Shown here: positions 22,736-32,971 of the stretch, piece after piece | How positions within the stretch are numbered: the stretch's first letter is position 1 | How the letters are laid out: each line of letters starts with the position of its first letter | Source of the DNA: Evernia prunastri | Taxonomy: Eukaryota > Ascomycota > Lecanoromycetes > Lecanorales > Parmeliaceae | DNA length: 64,000 bases | Assembly (NCBI GenBank): GCA_003184365.1 | Contig: NKYR01000016.1 | Span: 124,001-188,000, forward strand | Reading direction: 5' to 3' | Position numbers and translations under genes: made by a program | Notes under the pieces: generated by a model | The model's database searches: none | The model's input: only the letters and a program-made list of their open reading frames with translations | Told to the model about the DNA's origin: nothing

Positions 22736-24698
22736 GAGCACTGTTCAGATCTGAGGAATCGACAGCCCAAGGGACCGCTGCCGGAAGACATATTCGCCGA
22801 GGATACGAGAGGTAGTTACAGACGGCGATCGATTTAGATCGAATAATTCTAATGCAACGTAAGCCAGCGTCCCCTCAACGTTCTTTCCTGCTTTTCGGCT
22901 AGGCATGCAAGAGATAGGTTTAAGCATGTTTGAATAGGGGAGGTCCACGCCAGCTCGTAAATCTGTAGAGGACAGACTTACTTCAAGGCCGAAGTAGCAA
23001 GCCATCAGCGCTGCGGAAAGGAGTGATTTTTCTTATAGCGCTCTTTCCCTGCGCGTCCTACAGCTCAGTTGCTTTCGAGGATACTCTTTCATAATGGCTT
23101 ATGGCCAGTCTTGCTGTTTCTAGAAGCAGAATTTCTTTCGCAACGATGACATGATCTTCTCAATCTATTTCTGAGTCGCAAGTATACTATAAATATCTAT
23201 ACTTTAAGAAACCTGTGTATCAAGTTAACGAGTCAGCACTTATGTATTGATTGGATCAACAAAATTGCAGCGTGTTCATTGATAACACGTGGGATGTGAT
23301 CCATACATAACAAGCTAGTCCAGGCAGAATGTTTTGGACATACCTCGTAACGTGGAAGAAACTGGTTTCAGGTGATGTTCTCGAGGCCGTTCACCGGCGA
23401 GTCATTTGTGCTGCATTCGGTACCAAAGGCAATCGGTTGGCAGTCGAAAGGAGTATTTACATCATACTCAGGGGGGCAGTATCCCTTGGCTCTCCTATAA
23501 AAAGGTTCGCAGCCAGAACCATGTACAGGTAGATTCTATCGCTGGCCAAACGACCCTCGCTTGTTCATAGGCAGAAATACTATGAGTCGGAAATTGCTCC
23601 TGCGCTGACTACACGTGGCATCATGGCGCTTTCGCCACCCATATTTATTTTCTGTTTCATGGGATTTGCATCAAGGCAAACCTTCGAGGAAGAAAGCAGA
23701 GGACAAAGCGGTGCGGGGCTCGAAGCAGTACAGCTCCAACCCACTTTCCCTATACCTTTTTACCCCTCTTCACGAACTCTGGCAGGTACTGTAATCCTTT
23801 ATCCTATCGTCACAGCCGCCGAGTCCAAACTAGATCTCGGACATCCCGTCTTTAGCAAATCTTGTCGACGACTTCAGCTTAAAAGAACTCATTTTACAAT
23901 TCTCGCAATTAAAACGTCGTCGAGACACGGAACGCACCAGAACTCTATAATCAGGCAACAACCTCGCGGCCCTTGACCAGCCTCGTGGGGGAAGCCAGGC
24001 TAGGCTGAGTACGTTGAAGCATCATGCAGGAATTGACAGGTGATAGGCGCTGTCTACCGCGAGAGTCAAAGCGCCGCTGAACCTAGAACTACGGCTCTTG
24101 CACGATTAATGATCGATTGATTTCTGGACATGAAAAGGGAGGGGGATAGGCATCCCTTGACTTAAAGCGGATCGGAGGAGGAATGACATCGGCGCGAATC
24201 ACAGGAAAGTAAATGCTCTCAGCACATTCACGCTTGAAATAGAACATTATGTACGGAGTACTCCGTACCTGGAAGAAGAAACAGGGGGAGAAGGATGCGA
24301 AGGAGGCTTTCGCTTCACCTGCAGAACTCGCAGTCGGTGGGGCATCGAATCAAGAGTAGATTCGGAGAGATAACACGAGGCAAAATGTGTTATCCATCGT
24401 TGCGGGATTTCCTGCCGCGCCTCCCCTGGAGACCTGCATTGCATTAGCGCACACGCTAGCGTATCCAAACCGTTGGTCGTCCAATCCCCACGCTCTTCAT
24501 GCGCAATGCCTTGTTTGTTACATCATATATTAACAGAAAAGGTCATGGCGCTGCTTCGCGGATTCAGAAATTCGAAGGCTTTTCGCTGCTGGCCAGTTCC
24601 AAGTCCTTAATCTTAAGTACCGGTCCTTCTTTTGCTCCTTTACCCGCTCTCCATCCTGCTCTACAGTCTACTGTTCCCCTCATCTCTAGGCAGCAATC
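22736..24698. other. Intergenic interval
   Basis: About 2 kb. A TATA-like TATAAAAAGG near 23498 precedes an ATG at 23623 opening 117 codons with a hydrophobic start (MALSPPIFIFCFMGFAS); this could be a small secreted protein but the rest is unconvincing, so it is not called. A perfect 18-bp palindrome lies at 24251. Confidence 0.4.
24251..24268. repeat. Perfect 18-bp palindrome
   Basis: GTACGGAGTACTCCGTAC is its own reverse complement. Half-copies of TACGGAGTA occur at 45545, 57131 and 59340, always in non-coding DNA. Confidence 0.85.
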
Positions 24699-25472
24699 AT
24701 GGATCCCCCACCCGGCCCAAAGTATCTGCCAAATATGGTGCATGATGGGAGTGAAATGCCGTCAGACCCGGCGCTCTACCCCAGGGTTTCTGCCAGGTCC
24801 CCGAGTTCAAAGCTTTACATATGTCGCTCGTTGCTTGATATCCAAAGTACAGAATTCCTAGAACTGACGGAAAAGGGCACGAGGCATTCCGAAATCATGC
24901 CTACCACCGAGGCCTCCGCCCTCAAGACATCAATCCACAACCAGGGAGAACAAAGCGAGTCTCCTCTCCGGCTGGCGTTGGCACGGCGCTCGGTGAAGCA
25001 GCAGATATTCGCATGCATGGACCAAGGAGACAAAAAGACGGACATCGAGTCCAGGACCGGCCTTTCACATCAATGCATCAAATGGCATAGAAGACTATGG
25101 AGGACCGAGTGCAGTCATCCGCGTCCGCGATCTAAGAAAATTTCAAAGGGCTCGGTGCGGGGCTCTCGGACGCCGAGCAAACGAAGCGAGTGGGTTTCGA
25201 GACGACGGCAGGCGTGTGACGGGGAAGGCGACTCCTCGGAAGCCGGCGATTCCGGGATCGACAAGCGGCGGCGAAAGCATCGCGGAGTGAAGCAGTCGAG
25301 AGGACGCTCTAAGCGTACGGGGAGGGAGAGGCCTGGATCTGGAGGTGGGGAATATGTTGAACGGGAGAGGAAAGGATCCGGTCGTCTCGCGGGTAAAGAG
25401 AACATGCCGGAGATGGGCGAGGCGATGGTAATGTCAGGCGAATTGAAGGTCTTGCCGATTCGCGGGCCATAG
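24699..25472 (+). CDS. Small basic protein with possible helix-turn-helix (257 aa)
   Basis: Single-exon frame of 257 residues. The middle reads as a possible helix-turn-helix: RSVKQQIFACMDQGDKKTDI followed by ESRTGLSHQCIKWHRRLW, the pattern seen in homeodomain-like or resolvase-type DNA-binding units (acidic helix, turn at Gly-Leu-Ser, basic recognition helix). The C-terminal 110 residues are very basic and disordered (Arg/Lys/Ser/Gly-rich, RRRKHRG), compatible with nuclear localisation and nucleic-acid binding. No known family is recognised. The gene is convergent with the HET gene downstream. A start at the internal Met near residue 67 is possible. Moderate confidence that it is expressed. 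Confidence 0.5.
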   Translation: MDPPPGPKYLPNMVHDGSEMPSDPALYPRVSARSPSSKLYICRSLLDIQSTEFLELTEKGTRHSEIMPTTEASALKTSIHNQGEQSESPLRLALARRSVKQQIFACMDQGDKKTDIESRTGLSHQCIKWHRRLWRTECSHPRPRSKKISKGSVRGSRTPSKRSEWVSRRRQACDGEGDSSEAGDSGIDKRRRKHRGVKQSRGRSKRTGRERPGSGGGEYVERERKGSGRLAGKENMPEMGEAMVMSGELKVLPIRGP

Positions 25473-25741
25473 ATGGACGAGCTGGCTTGGCCATATTTGG
25501 TGCCTTAGTAGAGAGAGAGTGATGGTTTAAGTCCCTTTGAGGGAATAGAAACCGGCTGAGCATACAGGGACAATGTTGCATTCCATTCTTGTTCGGTCCT
25601 GCATCAGGTTGTATTTATGGGTAGAACGGCTCTTTGCTGTCGTAGAAAATATCTCCACTCCTGAACAGCTACCAACGGCCTTACTGAATTCCTTTCTACA
25701 ATCTTTTGTGGGATCTTTGTACATGAGCCACTCACGTTTCT

Positions 25742-27703
25742 TCACCCCGTGAGGGACGTTGGATAATTGAAAACGACATCCCTCGACGGATATCCGTCAA
25801 AAAAGCATAAGCCATTGATCCATCTTTTGGTCTCTAATTGCGGTAGGCCGCGCGAGTTGTTCCCTGTAACGCCAACTTCCAAAGAAACGATCTTGTCCAA
25901 AAGTCTTTCGGCACATATGTCATCTAAGCCCTTGCCGCCCGATCCAGCCCGACTCCAGGCTGTGAATACATGGGATGGCGTCTCCAGGTCAGGATCGCTC
26001 ACGAAGACTCCGCGATACGGACTATATGAATTAGGGCCCTCCAGACAACCCAGGTGAACTGTCTTGCGAGTTCGGATGGCTTCGACAACTTCCTCCGCCA
26101 TCAGGTCCTTGTACTGCTTCGACGGATACGACTTGTGCCTGGTATCCTCATGCAGGTAATCGTCAAGATCATCGGCAAGCGGCCTGTGGTTTTGTGATCG
26201 CAACTCTCGAGAGAGTTGTCTCAACCGTGACCTCTGGTACCCATTCAACCCATTGCGAGAACGCCTTTCGAACGGTGCTTTGGAGGTAAAATCGCCGGTG
26301 TCGATCGCTTTGTGCAGCTTCCAGAGTCTACCACTAGTCACAATGCCGTCTAGAGAAAGCCGAACATCAACCAAGCGGCAGTTTTTGATGAATGTTAGTT
26401 CCTTGTTTCCAACTGGCGGGTCAAAACTGTCCAAGGCGAGCAATTGCAGATAGTTGAATATGTTTTTGGATAGCAGGTTTTCATCATGTCCATCGTTCAT
26501 GATGATCTCGCCATTGAGGAGATAGAGGGCAAGAACTGAAAGGCTCAAACTACACGAGCTACTGCCGAGGCTCTTAGTATCGAGCCGGACGGAATAGTCG
26601 CAACAATTAGCGGCAATAGCCAGGAGATCCGGAGCGTTTGAAGTCTCTCGACTCCCAATGTCTCTGAAGATGAAGGGTGACATTGCTTTGCTTGCCGACC
26701 CGTGTTCAGCCAAGTCTCCATATTGATACAGAACGTTGTATTTTCCCGCTTTCTTCAATATCTCTTTACACTTAGCACAACCCACTTGCCATTCCTCCCC
26801 TGCTTTCTGGAGAAAAGCCAGGCAGAAAAGGGTGGACTCCTCATGGAAGTCGGGTGAATTCATTTGGAATTCACCTTGGATACTGCAACACTCTTCTTCA
26901 GCTTGATGCTCGCTCAGATCTATCGAATGGGGAATGAGTAGGTTCATCTTCAGTGACGAGCGGTAATCCTCCTGAAAAATCCATGCCCTGGTCCACCACT
27001 TGTCAGAAGTGATGTAATCCAATAATTCCACAACCTCTAAAGCCATCTCCACAGTCGCTCTAAGCTTGAGTTCAACGGATTCGCCATCGCCAGAGGTCTC
27101 AACGAACTCCGAACGCAATAGCCTTTGGAGAAGTTCAAGGCACGCTTGAGACTTTAGTGGCTTCGTAAGTAGGCCAACGGGATATTCACTGAAGTTGTAA
27201 ATCAAATCCATTGATTGTATTGCCATCTCATGCTCATTCGGATCATTTCGGTTGATGCATTCATCGTCAATCCAGATCAGATCAATTCCGTGATGCTCAG
27301 CAAACCTAGTCACTCTGTCCAGAACGCAATCGCGGACTTTGCTCGGAGCCGAGGAATCGCCATGTGTGGGATCCATGATAGTGTATCCACCTACAGCAGT
27401 ACATTCGTGGTCGGAAGGCTGTGAGGTATAAGAAACAGCTACGTAATGATCGTAATTCGTTTCGGATAGGGGTGTCCTATGAAAGATTTTTGACGCCTTT
27501 TCAATTCGAGTTCCGTCGGGCCCGCGTCGTCTTTTATGGCTAGAGTTGTCGGATGTTATGCGCAAGCACGATGGATCTCTAGCCCATTCAAGCCACTTGG
27601 TTTCGGTAGTCCGGTGCTTTGTAATTTCGAGAAGCTGGGGTATGATGCCACCAGGGTATCGATGGTGGACATCTCCAAGGGAGCTCAGTGTATCTTCTCG
27701 CAT
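25742..27703 (-). CDS. HET (heterokaryon incompatibility) domain protein (653 aa)
   Basis: Single-exon protein. The HET domain spans about residues 80-260: YDHYVAVSYTSQPS (the usual Y.ALSY.WG block, here with the Trp-Gly replaced), GIDLIWIDDECINRNDPNEH, MDLIYNFSEYPVGLL (usually the M..IY..A block), and WWTRAWIFQED. HET domains mark Pezizomycotina proteins that trigger cell death or incompatibility on fusion of unlike hyphae, or other regulated death. The C-terminal half is unrecognised and contains two CxxC-like pairs. The first ATG in frame is at 27703; an open stretch reaches 27745 without one. It sits between the HTH-like gene and the first coiled-coil/DUF6590-like pair, in the middle of the accessory island. 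Confidence 0.88.
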   Translation of the reverse strand: MREDTLSSLGDVHHRYPGGIIPQLLEITKHRTTETKWLEWARDPSCLRITSDNSSHKRRRGPDGTRIEKASKIFHRTPLSETNYDHYVAVSYTSQPSDHECTAVGGYTIMDPTHGDSSAPSKVRDCVLDRVTRFAEHHGIDLIWIDDECINRNDPNEHEMAIQSMDLIYNFSEYPVGLLTKPLKSQACLELLQRLLRSEFVETSGDGESVELKLRATVEMALEVVELLDYITSDKWWTRAWIFQEDYRSSLKMNLLIPHSIDLSEHQAEEECCSIQGEFQMNSPDFHEESTLFCLAFLQKAGEEWQVGCAKCKEILKKAGKYNVLYQYGDLAEHGSASKAMSPFIFRDIGSRETSNAPDLLAIAANCCDYSVRLDTKSLGSSSCSLSLSVLALYLLNGEIIMNDGHDENLLSKNIFNYLQLLALDSFDPPVGNKELTFIKNCRLVDVRLSLDGIVTSGRLWKLHKAIDTGDFTSKAPFERRSRNGLNGYQRSRLRQLSRELRSQNHRPLADDLDDYLHEDTRHKSYPSKQYKDLMAEEVVEAIRTRKTVHLGCLEGPNSYSPYRGVFVSDPDLETPSHVFTAWSRAGSGGKGLDDICAERLLDKIVSLEVGVTGNNSRGLPQLETKRWINGLCFFDGYPSRDVVFNYPTSLTG

Positions 27704-27745
27704 CTCGTTCGAATTCGCTGATACAAGCTTTGTGCATAGGCCCAC

Positions 27746-28479
27746 AGGCTTCTAGTAGCCGTAGGTCACTGTCACACGGGACTGCTCAGGAAAACGGAAG
27801 AAGTGAGACCCCTTAGCCCTTTCACCCGACGCTACCAGTCAATTGTTCAACCCTTCGAATCTAACTTAGTCCTTATGCGAATCATATCCGATCAATTCAG
27901 ACGTACGGGAACAATCGGCTAAGACTCGTTGGTAAGGATACGGCGTTTCCAGCTGAATCTCATGGTCGACGCTCCATAGTAATGCGGAAATGTGGGTAAT
28001 ATATGCCGATAATAGAGTCGAAGAAAAAGACGCCAAGAACCTCAAGACCCTGTACTCTAAGTAGTACCTATTGAGTGCGGGATGGATCTTCACGCCAAGG
28101 TACTGAGATAAGACACTAGAGTAGAAGCGGTATAGCTGTAAATTACCAGACAAGCTCAAATCTTCGACCACAAATTAGCATCAACAGGCACATTCAATTT
28201 TCTCTTTCTGAGCGATTCATCTACGGATCAAAAATGACTCCAGGTTGATGCCGAAAGCAGACGCGAGAAATTGGATATTTGGCGGCTGGCTAAGACTTAT
28301 CCTTTTTGGCTGGTCAGCATGCTCCTATGCAAAAGCAGTCACTTGAGAATCTGATGATTTGATGAATTAGATTGGTCAACCCTCTTGCACAATCGTCCTA
28401 TCGAAGCCTTGAGGACAAGAACAGTAACAGAATTGATGCTTGCGCTATTCATTGAAGACGACTGCTGCTACTACATGGC
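27746..28479. other. Intergenic interval
   Basis: About 730 bp; a minus-strand frame at 27866-28171 has no support. It should contain the HET promoter and the 3' end of the P1 coiled-coil gene. Confidence 0.4.
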
Positions 28480-30099
28480 CTATGTACTCACCTCCCACTC
28501 CTCAATGTTAGAACAACACAGCGAGACGGAGTGTCGACGCTTGAGAGTCTCTATACTCCGCGCCAGGAATCCTACCTGCACCTCTGGACCACCAACCCGA
28601 GTGCGCATATCCTCCCATCGGTCAAAGCGGATATTTTCCCAGCGATCAATGTCCTTGCGACACTCATCAAAGTCGATCTGGCTGATACTGTCCGCCGGAT
28701 CGACTTCGTCTGCATACCAGTCGTCGACCTCTGGTGGATTGAATTCCTCCGGGGTACTTGTCTCTGGAAGCTCAGCGAGCCAATCGTGGACATATCCCCA
28801 GTCTTTCGTGGCTATATATGAGGCTAACTGGCTCTCCGGCCAGCTCTCTTCGTAGCAGCCATAACAGCTCATTGCGTCGTCACAATCAGATCCAATCGCA
28901 CCGACAGCTTGTGCATGCTCTTTCGCAGCTTCAAATGCTTCTTCAGCATCTATCAGGGCCCGAGTGACTTTCTGTCCATACCGGATCTTTGAACGGTCGA
29001 ACTCACTGCGGGATATGTTATAAGTGCCACTTGCGAACCCTTCCTGATAGTCTGCCAGATCAGTCTCATATGATTGCTGTCGGTTGTCAAATAGCGCTTG
29101 AACCTTGTGCATTGTTACCAAATTATGGTTGTATGAATCCCAAGCCTCTCTGCGGAGCAATTGCAGCTCTTCTGGGACATCATCTGTGTTCACTGGAATG
29201 ACAGAATTCCGTCTTGGAGGGTCTACGCCATCAGCCAAGCTTCGTGCCTGGTTGTGCTTTTGGTTCTTGGTGCTTGTCCCGTCACGGGTAATTTGGTCAG
29301 CATCCTCTTGAGTATCGGCGTCACTCTCGATGCGGGTCATTGTGACGGGTGTGAGGGGTCTGTGTGGTTCGAGTAGATCTGCTTCCTTCATAGCGGTATC
29401 CAGAACCCACTGGATGTGTGCTTTAGAAGACGTAACATTTCTTTCGAGGTGTTTTGCGCCTTTTTCGAGCTCATCTCTTCTCTGTCGAATTCTGAGCAAT
29501 CGAGACTCTTGTTGTTGCATCATCCCTTGGAGCTCTTCGAATTGGTCCTTATTTTCGGCTACCTCGATCAACTCCTTGGTTTCATTTATTGTATTCTCAA
29601 GACTTCGGGCTTCTCTGCGCACATAATCCAGTGGTCCTTCTTTCCCTGATAAATGATGACTATCCTCGTACAGATCGCGAAGTTTCGCGATAAGTGTGTC
29701 GGTGACCAGCAATGCCACGCAGTCTTTTGAACCGTCGTTGGCTATGATGAAACGAGCTGGGCCTTCAGTAAACTGCGGCTGCAGACTCGCTCCCTGTTCG
29801 ATAGGTCCATTTGCCGGCGGCACAGTAGACTCCTGCTGCTGATGGGTTACTTGCTCGGTGGGTCCGTTCGATGGCGAGTTCGTGACCTGGGTACCATCGC
29901 CTCCCCGATCCGCCGAAGTGCTTTCGCTCCTTTCGTGGCCTGGGCCGTCTCGCAGTCTATCATCAGTTGGAGAAGGTTGTGTATAATTTGACAAGCCGCT
30001 CTCAATACCACGGGAGCTTTTGGGTGGTAGCTTTGTTTTGAAAGACTGAAGTAGACCAACGGCCTTGTCGAGGACATAGTTTCTCACGCGGGTTTCCAT
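28480..30099 (-). CDS. Coiled-coil cassette protein, pair P1 (539 aa)
   Basis: Acidic, intracellular-looking protein with no signal peptide. Layout: amphipathic N-terminus (METRVRNYVLDKAVGLLQSF); disordered Pro/Ser/Gln-rich region; conserved core PQPQFTEGPARFIIANDGSK then DCVALLVTDTLIAKLRDLYE at about 120-155; long coiled coil ending IQWVLDTAMKEADLL; acidic linker; second helical block (KVTRALIDAEEAFEAAKEHA, then AVGAIGSD); a Trp-rich part (YEESWPESQLASYIATKDWG); an acidic end with DPADSISQIDFDECRKDIDR and RRHSVS. The same order appears in the proteins at 39.8 and 43.7 kb. Start set at METR by alignment to those proteins; a frame-open ATG lies 6 codons upstream. The last codons overlap a GTGAGT donor, so a 3' intron is possible. 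Divergent from the P1 DUF6590-like gene. Family not recognised. Confidence 0.82.
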   Translation of the reverse strand: METRVRNYVLDKAVGLLQSFKTKLPPKSSRGIESGLSNYTQPSPTDDRLRDGPGHERSESTSADRGGDGTQVTNSPSNGPTEQVTHQQQESTVPPANGPIEQGASLQPQFTEGPARFIIANDGSKDCVALLVTDTLIAKLRDLYEDSHHLSGKEGPLDYVRREARSLENTINETKELIEVAENKDQFEELQGMMQQQESRLLRIRQRRDELEKGAKHLERNVTSSKAHIQWVLDTAMKEADLLEPHRPLTPVTMTRIESDADTQEDADQITRDGTSTKNQKHNQARSLADGVDPPRRNSVIPVNTDDVPEELQLLRREAWDSYNHNLVTMHKVQALFDNRQQSYETDLADYQEGFASGTYNISRSEFDRSKIRYGQKVTRALIDAEEAFEAAKEHAQAVGAIGSDCDDAMSCYGCYEESWPESQLASYIATKDWGYVHDWLAELPETSTPEEFNPPEVDDWYADEVDPADSISQIDFDECRKDIDRWENIRFDRWEDMRTRVGGPEVQVGFLARSIETLKRRHSVSLCCSNIEEWEVST

Positions 30100-30734
30100 A
30101 TCTGCAAATCTGAACAAGTTGTGGTGACAAGTCCGATGATACTTCGGTATAAAATTTTGGTGGTGAGGGCTTGCAGCGGAGGGTCTGTTGTGAAAAGAGA
30201 GGCTCTCGGACGGAAATTACGTCCTTGGGATTTATGATTGTCAATCACTGCTTGCATTTCATTATGCAGGATAAACAAAGCCAGAATGTCTTGAGCATCC
30301 GCGCATGATGGCGACTTGAGAGCATTGTCTGTTGTCTTGAACTCCCTTTGTTGAGCTTGGCTGTTGCACAAAGCCAGATTTTGTGTCGATTATTGTAAAA
30401 AGACCGGAAACAGCATGAGAGTCATTTCCTTGTGTTTTGGACCCGAAGTAATAGAGGAGAAGAAGCTTTCTTTGTCTTCATCCTGGTGGCTTTGTGATAG
30501 CAAGATGCTCATCGCTTCTTCTCTTTGTGACCCGAGTTCTTTGGATCGTCCACACGCACACGAAGCAAGACAGTTGTATAGACATACTTCAACATATCAA
30601 CGCAATAATTATCCACGCTCCTAGAAGCAATCTCGACATTTCTGAGCTCTAAATTACAACAGTCCTAGCCTTGACGCTCTGACAACTGTATCGCGCATAA
30701 TATTTTACGCTTCTAACCTTTTACCCCAAGCAGG
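30100..30734. promoter_or_regulatory. Bidirectional promoter of pair P1
   Basis: 635 bp between the two start codons. The hexamer ACAAAG/CTTTGT occurs at 30275, 30346, 30368, 30470, 30490 and 30523. TTCTTTGTCT at 30468-30477 differs by one base from the TTCTTTGTTY TR-box recognised by the S. pombe HMG-box factor Ste11. The factor acting here is unknown. Confidence 0.5.
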
Positions 30735-31769
30735 ATGGGTCGTAATGGCCCAAGTCGTGTTGGAGCAAGCATTGCGGGGAGGGGACCTCGGTATGCACCA
30801 AGCACTATGGGAAACAAAGGTTTCGCTTCTCACATGCCTAACATCCTAGAAACAAACGCTCAGGATAATTCTACCTCTCGTATCTCGAGCGGGAAATTCG
30901 AGGTTTTGGATGAAGATAAAGCCGCCTGGAAGACTCGAAATGACAGCAAAGGGGTCACACCGCAAGCCGAACGCAAGATCGAAGATGATGTTACCAAGTC
31001 CATGGCAAGCCTTACCATGAGAAATTCTCCAAGGGCGGAGTCAAAAGTTCCTGAGTGGAGGCGGGAAGGTTCAAGGCTAGAAAAGCACACTCCTAACCCT
31101 GCTGCGAGCAGGGCGCAAAGCGGTCTGATGCGAAAAGCAGACTTATTCGGCCGCACGTTGGTTCCTACGGCTAGCAAAGTATCTTGCACATACATGCGAA
31201 CTTGGGACCAGCCTCGAATGGCTGAAGCGGGGTTCCTCAATTACCACCCATTTCACAAACATGAGTTCGCGCTGGGAACCATTATTCGAGGAGTCATTCA
31301 TGAACAAGACATCATGAATACACCTAGGCCCCCGCCGTCCAGCGCTCCGACAGCCGTCACCAACGCCGGCAAAGAACATGTCACGCACGGAGACTTCGGT
31401 CCGGTCTACTCCGCAAACCGTTTCTTGATAGTGGTGAACAATCGCCCTGGCGATCACTACCTCGCCATCCCCGTGTACTCGCACAAGGGCAACGGTCTTG
31501 CCAAAAAGAACCACCGCGACGAGTACGTGTCGGTCGCGGATCACCGCTATCTAGCGAACTGTGAGCAGCAGTCCGCCCATCCTCCTCTGGTGACGGAGTT
31601 TCTGAAAGACGGCGTCGGAGAATTGCTGCCCATGAGCGTGGCTTACGCCTCGTATCCTGTTTCGCGCAAATATGGATTGCCCGTGGCCCATCAGGGGAAA
31701 CTCGATGAAGAGAGTACGAGACGCCTGGTTGCGATGTATCTCAAGTGGGGGAAGCCTTGTGAGACTTAG
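30735..31769 (+). CDS. DUF6590-like protein, pair P1 (344 aa)
   Basis: N-terminal 150 residues are disordered, Gly/Arg/Ser-rich (MGRNGPSRVGASIAGRGPRY) and carry DDVTKSMASLTM, a motif shared with P3 and P4. The C-terminal domain (about 165-340) reads HEFALGTIIRGVIHEQD, FGPVYSANRFLIVVNN, YLAIPVYSHKGNGLAKK, DEYVSVADHRY, YPVSRKYGLPVAHQGKL. Overall order (F..G.I, R-F-hydrophobic-V-V, hydrophobic-I-P-x-Y-[ST]-x-x-G-x-G) resembles the fungal DUF6590 family as I recall it; function unknown. A CAG-CCT junction at 31209-31214 matches the intron acceptor of the P4 homologue, so a cryptic intron may exist. Divergent from the P1 coiled-coil gene. Confidence 0.8.
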   Translation: MGRNGPSRVGASIAGRGPRYAPSTMGNKGFASHMPNILETNAQDNSTSRISSGKFEVLDEDKAAWKTRNDSKGVTPQAERKIEDDVTKSMASLTMRNSPRAESKVPEWRREGSRLEKHTPNPAASRAQSGLMRKADLFGRTLVPTASKVSCTYMRTWDQPRMAEAGFLNYHPFHKHEFALGTIIRGVIHEQDIMNTPRPPPSSAPTAVTNAGKEHVTHGDFGPVYSANRFLIVVNNRPGDHYLAIPVYSHKGNGLAKKNHRDEYVSVADHRYLANCEQQSAHPPLVTEFLKDGVGELLPMSVAYASYPVSRKYGLPVAHQGKLDEESTRRLVAMYLKWGKPCET

Positions 31770-32971
31770 GAACAGGACTCGCACGAGGCGTGGACAAAGG
31801 TGAGCCACATCTCTGGTACGGATACTGACAAGGACTCAGAAGAATCGAATGGCGGAACTTGGCCGTGACCTTTTGTGAGATCCGTGGCAATAGGAGATGG
31901 GTTGTCTTACTTTCCATTGCTCGATGCCTTGAAGTGAGTCTATTGATATCTCGGTTCATAGCGTGTAATCATAGTTATCTTCTCGGCTTACTGTAATTGA
32001 ATATTGAAGTCAGAGCTTTGAAGATGCATTAGGCACGGTGTCAGAAAATGTGACGGTTGAAGCGGTACCAAATACTTAGTCTCGGAGCGACATCAAGTGA
32101 GGTAGAGAGTTTCTGGGCTTCTAAGGCTCTATCTATGGCGTAAGCCTGTTCATCGTTGACAAACAATCTAGGCGTTATGCGCAAAATTAGCGTGAGTCGA
32201 AGCCTCGTCCTGTCTCTTCAATTTCTTAGCTTATCTAATACTTATCACCTTGCCTTGAGGTCCTGGGTAGCCCCGAACGTCCTGACAGTACCATATTATA
32301 TCCTTGTAACCGCCATGGGTCTAGTCGTTAAGATAATCTGTCGCGTCGAAGACTTTCACCCATTGGATCACGTCTTGGGGTCAAAGGCGTCGCGGCAAGA
32401 AAAGAAGGCTTCGCTAGTGGGTAGAGTAGATTCGCAATTGCTAAGGAGTTGTTATGGTTCGATGTTTCTCGACAAGCTCTCTTCATTCCCTCTCTCTCAT
32501 CTCGACAATCATATTAGGCCAGTGGTAACAACACGTGTTCAACGGGACAATCTTTCTACATATTTGGCATTAGCGGGACCTTAGATCAGTCTGGAAGGGG
32601 AGCCTATTATCCTGTCAATCCCACGAGGGGTAAGCGTCGCTACAAATGGGGCCAAGAGAGACAAAACTAAGGCCTGGACTCGAAGCTAGTTAGCTCTGAC
32701 AAGAGTTCAACTTCCCTGCTTCTTTCTGTCTTGCGCGATAAGTACAGGCGCGAGAACGGAGAGCTTCGAAGCTTCTTCAACCCTGGCGGGCGCTTATCGC
32801 ATATTGCAAGCGTTACAATGTCCGATGATAGTGAATATTCTGCCTGCTTTCGTTGGACGTGCAAGGCACAGGCTGCAGCGAGTATTTGAAGACGTTGACA
32901 CCTGCCTTCCAATTTTCTTGCCCGTCTTGGCTGAACTTGCATTGTTCACGCATCTTCACGTCTTGATATCG
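31770..32971. other. Intergenic interval
   Basis: About 1.2 kb with short unsupported frames only (one at 32156-32584). It should hold the promoter of the secreted-protein gene. Confidence 0.4.

Noticed and set aside
23623..23976. Candidate 117-aa secreted protein preceded by a TATA-like sequence
   Set aside because: Hydrophobic start is suggestive, but the mature part has no cysteine pattern or homology I can recognise.
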